NCBI GenBank assembly: GCA_905250885.1
Contig: CAJNOQ010000876.1
Coordinates: forward strand, 1-39,675
Source: Didymodactylos carnosus
Taxonomy: Eukaryota > Rotifera > Eurotatoria > Philodinida > Philodinidae
Direction of reading: 5' to 3'
Length of the DNA: 39,675 nt
Position 1 is the stretch's first letter; each line of letters opens with the position of its first letter. A model generated the notes under the pieces. The model searched no databases. It saw only the letters and a program-made list of their open reading frames with translations, and was not told the DNA's origin. The translations under genes and the position numbers were made by a program. Positions 33,391 through 39,675 of the stretch are shown here, piece after piece.

Positions 33391-34938
33391 CCTAGGCATA
33401 GGTGTTTACTACAAAACCAAAACAGCCCGAGCTCTCCATCATTTACCTAGAATGAGCATTCTTGTGCTTGGTAGACGCCTACTTTTGGCCTTTGTTGTAG
33501 CATCAACAGTTGCAACGGACGCCAAAAAAAAGAATTTCATTACCATACTTTGACATGATCCACATTCGCTGAAAGTTTGGTTCAGATCAGACCTATCTGG
33601 GCTGTGATAAGTTTCTGACCCGAAGGGAGAAGGGGGAGAGCTTAAGAGTAGAGCAGAATTTCACTTTAGGCTCTTGATACTACGAAGGTTCTGTTATTGT
33701 TGTGTATTCTTCATCTATTTTTAGCAAATATAAGTTTTTTCTCTGTGCTTCCTTTTTTGATTGTGCCATTTTTCAATTTAAAAATAGTTCAGTTTACACT
33801 AGAGAATCTCATTCTGAACTTTATCGCTCAATCGATAAAGTTCCACTTGGGCTACACTTTATTACTCAAAGTATTAGCTGTTTTAATGTGGTCGTTCAAA
33901 ATCTCTTTTTTCGTTTAGGTCGGAAATAGGTTATCAATGTCGTAACCTACAACCAAACCTAACGTATAGGTTTGGTTAGGTTAGATTAGCTTTATCCTGT
34001 GGGGTTCTAGTCCTAGAGTTAGAATACCAGTTTTTTCCAAATTTTTATGTGATATATTCAAAAGAATGTATTAATTGCAAGAAAATGGAATTGGTTAATA
34101 CCACGGTTAATGCTGTTGTACAAATTTTACCATTTTTCATTCGGTGTATATCAGTTTCTAATCGCCGAAGTTTGAGACTACATTGTAAAAAACGAACATA
34201 TTATTAATTTTACAATAGTTGGTATACAAGTACTCTAATTGATCATTACACTTTGTTAAAAAACGTGAAAGACTAATGTAATTTGAATTACATGTCTAAA
34301 TATAGACGTGTTAATTTAGATAATGAAACTTTTTTTTTATATATCTACTAGAGTCTAATGAGAGGGAGGAATGGCATATGAACGCACTCAAAATGCGTTT
34401 CCATTTACAGCACTCATTCTTGAAAATATTTTGAAACTTTTGAACCGTGTCTGCCATCACTGTTTGATATTAATTCTTAGTGACTGATAATCTTTTATTT
34501 TACTTTCAAAAATAATCTAGCTTACAAGATTTTCGAACAGCTTCATCATTAACACATATCACTAAATCGAGAAATTTTAAAAGTTTGTTCAGTCAAAACC
34601 GATTACAGATTCGTCTTCTCCATAGTCGATTACCTTGTACGCGGTAACTTTCAGATCGGAATACTTTAGAAGAATTTTCGACTTCGTTTTGCCTCTGATT
34701 CCATACAGTGACTTTTTGAAAACTTTTTGAGCAAGACCAAAGTTTTGTAAAGAAATATTCGTTCGTTTTTTAACAACTGATTGATGTTAATTTGTGACTT
34801 CAGTTTCTTTTCAAAACAACTATGAGAACAAGAATTCATAGAAATCAATACGATATAAAACGTTGTCTGAAACAAAATGGAATGAATCTCTGGTATTGTA
34901 ATACTGACTTTATAAATCTTGCATATAACCGGTACCAT
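33391..34938. other. Gene-free stretch 3' of the synaptotagmin-like gene
   Basis: No gene recognised. It contains one 10-bp perfect hairpin at 33951-33977. Frames of 73-75 codons at 33697-33929 are unassigned. Confidence 0.4.
33951..33977. repeat. Perfect 10-bp hairpin of AACCAAACCT
   Basis: AACCAAACCT, seven-base loop, AGGTTTGGTT, followed by AGGTTAG. Related in wording to the AACCT repeats 0.9 kb upstream. Confidence 0.6.
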
Positions 34939-34944
34939 TTTATT
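34939..34944 (-). terminator. Poly(A) signal of the synaptotagmin-like gene
   Basis: AATAAA on the minus strand, 90 bases after the stop codon of the last exon. Confidence 0.6.
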
Positions 34945-35033
34945 TTCAAAAATATACACTTTTTTTCTACAATACAATCACATGGGAACGCATTCAGTTT
35001 TTAGTCAAACTACTAGAGGTCATCATCCAACAT

Positions 35034-37381
35034 TTAGACTTGCTTTGACATTGCATGCCACATTGAAAATGATTGTCTTGCTAATAGTTGATTCCAATGT
35101 ATAGCGCCTGTACCACTGCAGTATAATGGTGAACCTACTTTAATTTGAGCAATTAATTGCTCATTTCGATAAAAATTGATAACTACCATTAATCGATCAA
35201 TATTTAAGCCATATAATGAAAAATCATAAAGCTCACTGATACTCATTGTTGATTGATTCATATGATAGGGTTTTGTGCGACGGGTAGATATCAACTTGTA
35301 ACGATCGAGTAAAAGTGTTTGAATGTAGAAAGTTTTCTCTAAACATAATAAAATACATACAGATGTTAGTCCAATATGAATTAAATATAAGAATTTTTTA
35401 ATATTTACCCGGATGTTTCTGATCGACTTTGATGCCTTTAATACGTTCAAGTTCTACTGAAAGATAACGATCTTTCTTTTTCATTGATACAAGTACTTCT
35501 ATTGATGACTAAAAACAGAATATCAAATTATACGGGACAGTAGGTCTGATGTGACCGTAACATTAGATCCGAAATAAAAACCTGTTAAACTGTAATAATA
35601 AAACAAGAGTCGGTACTCCACAACGGTAAAGTCATCTTATATAGCTCATTAACCATAATATCTTATGACTTGAAATTTTCTCTGATTATAGTTATTAGAG
35701 AATGCTGAGTATCCAATAATATTCTTCACGTATATTCCATTACCATCGAGACGTTTTAAGTAATTATCTTGATAGTACTAAAGTCTTGAACTATGTTCAA
35801 ATAATCCCCAAACATTAAACTAAATATGTCTGTCTATATCGTCAAACTATGGGCATTTTTGACTTAAAACAAGGGCTCAACAGTTTAACTTTATGCTGTA
35901 AAATAGAAGAGAGTCAGAATTCGACGATGGTATTTGGATAAAGTGATAAATTCTTCTAGTCATAAAAAGAATTGCATTTTACCGTTTAAAAAGATCTACA
36001 AGGATACAGTTGGAAGATCTAAAGCTTATAAGTTTTTGATGTTCAGATTAATCCATTAATTTTTTTTCTCCAATTTTCATTTGTCGATCACAAGGGGATA
36101 TTGTACAGTAAGGCACTCCGTGATTGTTTCCTCATCTTGATCAGCTTAGATAGTAAGTAGCATTCCCTGTTGCTATAATCACACAAAATTGCAAGTGATA
36201 GGATATCATCATTCAACAGTCGTCTCAGGAATAATCCTACTTTTATGAATTACTGTAAGTGCATACAGCATTTAGACATCTTACTTGAGCGTAGTATATG
36301 TTGACCTATTACATAGGTCAACATTCAGTATCTTTCAGAATCTCTGTTTTTACATAGATCCGATACTCTCTACAGATTATCATAACATCTCTAACTAGAA
36401 ACTAGCTGAAAACCGTACCGTTTTTTTCTTTTCAATTTCATGTTGCAAATAGTATTCTTTATCTTGTACTAAATGTAATTCATTTAACATAACTTCAATT
36501 TGACCATAATTTGTCTTTTTTCGCTTATCACTAGTTATTGTTATTATCAATGATTTTTCGCCTAGTTTCTCTTTTAAGACATTTGTAAATATAACACATT
36601 CATCAATTAATTTTGTTTCAACATCTAAATTTTTTTTTATACAATATTTTTCTTTACCATCTGGCATTAATTTTATTTTTATTGTTAATTGTTGATTAAC
36701 TTCATCACCGATTGAACCATGGAATTTATCAAATGTAATTTGCAAATTTTGTTGACTGGTATAAATAATTTTTAATGATAAACGATTCATTGTTTGATAA
36801 TCATTATTTACCTGTAAAATTTGAATTTGTTCCGGTTCAATACAGAAACAATTGCGTACACTATCCACTGTTGCCACACTTCGACGACGTTTTGGAACAG
36901 AAAATTCTAATGTTTCAGGATTGATGGATATCGAACCATATCGCCAATTGTATGGTGTATGTGGATCAGTGACCGTTCGATTTCGACATCGGCCTTGGAT
37001 ACTCGACGAACGTATCGGATCATCTCCTTGTCTTGTTGTTGTTAGCGCTAACGACTGGCATTCACGAAATGACGGTGTTGTTGATTCTACTTCAATTTCT
37101 GATTGCTCTTTCAATGTTGGTTTTGCTGATGATCTACGACGATTCGATATTGTTGATTTTATTGTTGTTCCATTTTTTTCATTATAAACTATACCAAGAT
37201 CATTACTTAAACGTTTGGCAACAATTTCAATTGTAGGTTTAATAGAATAGTGTAATTTTTGTGTTTCTGATGATAATTTACGGCCAGACAATGATGAACG
37301 TTTACGCCAATAGACATAGAATACGACGGTCGATGTTATACAACCTAATGCAATAAGATAATAGACAACTATTGGTACCAT
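35034..37381 (-). CDS. Synaptotagmin-like double-C2 membrane protein, three exons (455 aa)
   Basis: Model: exon 1 37381-36419, exon 2 35508-35409, exon 3 35338-35034; introns of 910 and 70 nt. The phases join cleanly (0, then 1 giving Glu355). The start is ATG 37381 in a strong context (AACAATGG). Residues 3-25 form one membrane segment followed by WRKR, the usual synaptotagmin topology with a tiny lumenal end. A Ser/Arg-rich linker follows (about 26-190). C2A spans about 198-310 (LSLKIIYTSQQNLQITF, then IKIKLMPDGKEK, as in the family's VKVYLLPDKKKK). C2B spans about 322-450 (SIEVLVSMKKKDRYLSVELE to GAIHWNQLLARQ). The closing WHAM (448-451) matches the WHxL signature of C2B. Family members act in vesicle docking and fusion. 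Here the acidic residues of both calcium-binding loops are mostly absent: loop 3 reads TSDKRKKTNYG in C2A and FYRNEQLIAQ in C2B. Calcium-independent action is therefore likely. The first donor (ACG|GTACGG) is weak, and a small extra exon in the large intron cannot be excluded. The subfamily is uncertain. Confidence 0.85.
35509..36418 (-). other. Large intron of the synaptotagmin-like gene (910 nt)
   Basis: Bounded by GTACGG and TTTTTAG. It joins the end of C2A to the start of C2B in phase 0, with no missing domain sequence by comparison with the family. I see no coding exon inside. It contains one perfect hairpin at 36298-36324. Confidence 0.7.
36298..36324. repeat. Perfect 12-bp inverted repeat with TGACCT/AGGTCA half-sites
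   Basis: ATGTTGACCTAT, TAC, ATAGGTCAACAT with no mismatch. The AGGTCA half-sites are everted with seven bases between them. It lies in the large intron of the synaptotagmin-like gene. Confidence 0.6.
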
Positions 37382-39675
37382 TGTTTTAGTTTTAAAACTA
37401 TCTATGAACAAAGCCGATTGTATTTAGGAAAGACTGCATCTAAAGCAAATATTTATAATATCTAAAATTACTTGTATTAAACATACGACACACACAAAAA
37501 AAAATGACTTACAAAACATTTTCTGATTTAATTTTTTAAGGCGAAACCATATACTTTTTTCCTTGTGTTATGTTTCTCAAAGATTCATCGATCTCATGTT
37601 TCTTAACTATTATACAACGTCATTTTTATGATTAAAAATCAATTTCCTTTACTGTTTCTCAATTTACTTTACTGTTCAATAGATAACAATGCTTACAGAC
37701 AAAAATCAATCTATTGTCTCATAAAACAAGGTATAATGAGTTACTGAACATACAAAAACAGATGAATGATTTTTTAGAATGATTACTATGTCTAATTACC
37801 ATTCTATTACAAAATCTTTGTTATAGGCTATACTTTCATGGGAACAGCAAATTACCAGTAAAATATCGTATTTCTCTGTCAAAATTTTTGCTATTCATAC
37901 ATAGATTGAACGTCCTACATACGTTTTTTCTCTGTCATTTTCACATCGCTCAACTCCCTCATACACACAATAAAGAATAATTTTTTCTTGTTGCGTGCAC
38001 AATTTTATTTTCTTCATCATCGGTTGAAGTTTGAAAACATAGAGAAGAAGAAAAAAGGAAGACTTCTTGTTCATTAAAAATATTTAAGCGTGACACTAAT
38101 CATGTGTGCAAAAACAGTATATAATTTCTCAAGTACGCCTTTAAATGATCCATTCTTCTGAGCTTTAATATGTTTTTACTTAATTAACCTTTCAACATAC
38201 GGTAGTACTTCCGTATTCACATTCAACCACTTTTATAAAAATGTAATCCTATTATTTTTATCATTAGAAAATGATGTGTGTTGGAGGGGATTACCGTCAA
38301 GTAGCGGCTTCCTTTTGAAAGACTTAAATGGTCTAAATTATTTGAAATGAAGAAACATGAACAGTTATGTATCTGTTCACCATTTATCATGTTCAGCTAT
38401 AGTATTTTGGAATGCTCATATTTGTATTACATTTAAAGGTTTTTTTTCTTCCAGCACATGCATAAAGCAAACGTTTCTCTACAAAATGAGGTATTTCGCA
38501 AGTCGAGCGGTTCTTAATAACTGCGTTACAACAATTTTTCTAGATGCTTTTATATCAGTTATATAACTGACACATGCCTAGTTTGAATTTAACTCAAATC
38601 TGATTTTTCAAGAAGAATGATGAAAAAATCATAAAAGTTAAGGAAAGCTAGTTCGTCCGAGAAAGATAGTTACCGAACACTCGTTTGTTCTGTCGAAAGA
38701 ATAACTTTCATTGTTGAGAACGTTTTCGACAGATACAAGAAATTTCTTCAAAAGTTCCAGTTAATTTAGTAAAGTTCCGAAAGCATTCTTAAAGCAAAAT
38801 TTTACCGACATGCGTAAAAACAGAACATGCGCGGTTGCTTCAATCGTTCCGCTGAACGATTTTAAAGATAATGAGTAGAAATATTTTCTTTCCGCAGTTA
38901 TCATTTTAACACTACCGATATCGCTATCTGTCCATAGTGATATTGTCAAAAGAAAGAATAGAATATCCTGTTGTTGTCGATGTAAATCACTAATAAGTCA
39001 GATTTGACAATTTCGAATAGCCCGATATCGTCCATGCACCGGATAATCTTCAAAAACCCTATACTATAGCTTTGAACAGAAGACTATTGTCCGATGCTGA
39101 GTTCTTTCACTGATTTCTTGAGCTTCTCATAACACACTCACTAACCACGTAAAGGGGATGACACTATAAAAGATCCGGATCTACTATCCAGTCCCTAGTC
39201 AACTCTCCCAAAAAAGTTCCCAGAAGCTCTATAACGGGATTATCCAGGGATTTTTAGGGAGACTCCCGAAGAATCTTATGACAAATTGCGAGGATGGTGC
39301 TCACAGCTCGCTTTTTCCTTTCATTCGACTCCATGCATTTCTTGTCACATGTATTGTGTTTTTTATAGCGAAAGAGAAAAAATACATTTTGTCATCTTAT
39401 CACATGCGTAGAATGACCCTTTCTCCTTCTCCATTGAGAATACACAGAGTGCTAGAGACACCGTTTGAAATTTTCATAAATAGAGAGGTAAATAGAGACA
39501 CTCCATTCAAACACATGGAGTTTTAATACACACTTCGTTAATTAAGCCTAAAAGATATAATTAGTTCAAAAATACCTCATTTAATAATAGAAATCAAGAA
39601 TAAAATCACCTTATTTTATAGTTCGGATCGTCCTCTCTCCATCATATAGTTTTGAGCTCATTATCATTAAGCTGA
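37382..39675. other. Upstream flank of the synaptotagmin-like gene, no gene seen
   Basis: AT-rich near the gene, then more mixed in composition from about 38.2 kb. No coding exon, RNA gene or clear inverted repeat was recognised; frames of up to 82 codons are unassigned. The promoter and 5' UTR of the synaptotagmin-like gene should lie at the left end. Confidence 0.45.

Noticed and set aside
36852-37236. Plus-strand frames of 67 and 111 codons
   Set aside because: They are antisense shadows of exon 1 of the synaptotagmin-like gene.
37382-37411. Ten-codon N-terminal extension of the synaptotagmin-like protein
   Set aside because: It would start at TTG; the ATG at 37381 has a strong context and places the membrane segment normally.
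1-39675. tRNA, rRNA, snRNA, CRISPR or bacterial-type operons
   Set aside because: I scanned for tRNA B-box patterns, U6 and 5S motifs, and regularly spaced repeats and found none; the window is eukaryotic.

Overview
The window is AT-rich (roughly 70% by eye) animal nuclear DNA with low gene density. Both genes that can be modelled are on the minus strand, have spliceosomal introns, and encode animal-type proteins: a C/EBP-like bZIP factor and a synaptotagmin-type double-C2 membrane protein. Together with degraded LINE reverse transcriptase, this points to an invertebrate metazoan. The sequence does not identify the species. Three tandem AACCT units near 33.0 kb resemble the arthropod telomere motif but are too few to use as a marker.

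Layout. 0-4.5 kb: three inverted-repeat elements and a decayed LINE (3165-4450, minus). 4.5-21 kb: a long gene-poor stretch with microsatellites, homopolymers and one 408-N assembly gap; no gene could be supported. 21.1-27.1 kb: a dense run of short elements with terminal inverted repeats, including a 1.44-kb element with 158-nt arms that carries a GC-rich repeat block inside it. 27.0-27.3 kb: a small ORF that could encode a secreted peptide. 28.3-29.0 kb: a two-exon bZIP gene. 29.6-30.0 kb: a second LINE-like relic. 30.6-34.0 kb: more hairpin elements, the strongest being a foldback with arms of about 115-120 bp at 32.7-33.0 kb. 35.0-37.4 kb: a three-exon synaptotagmin-like gene. 37.4-39.7 kb: no gene recognised.

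The two genes are about 6 kb apart with repeats between them, and nothing suggests a shared pathway. The bZIP protein should be nuclear. The synaptotagmin-like protein should sit in a vesicle or plasma membrane, and it lacks most of the acidic residues that bind calcium. Both gene models rest on splice sites that I read and joined in frame by hand. I saw no defence system, CRISPR array, rRNA or tRNA. The most notable points are the intron-retention stop built into the bZIP gene, the apparently calcium-independent synaptotagmin, and the concentration of inverted-repeat elements around these genes.
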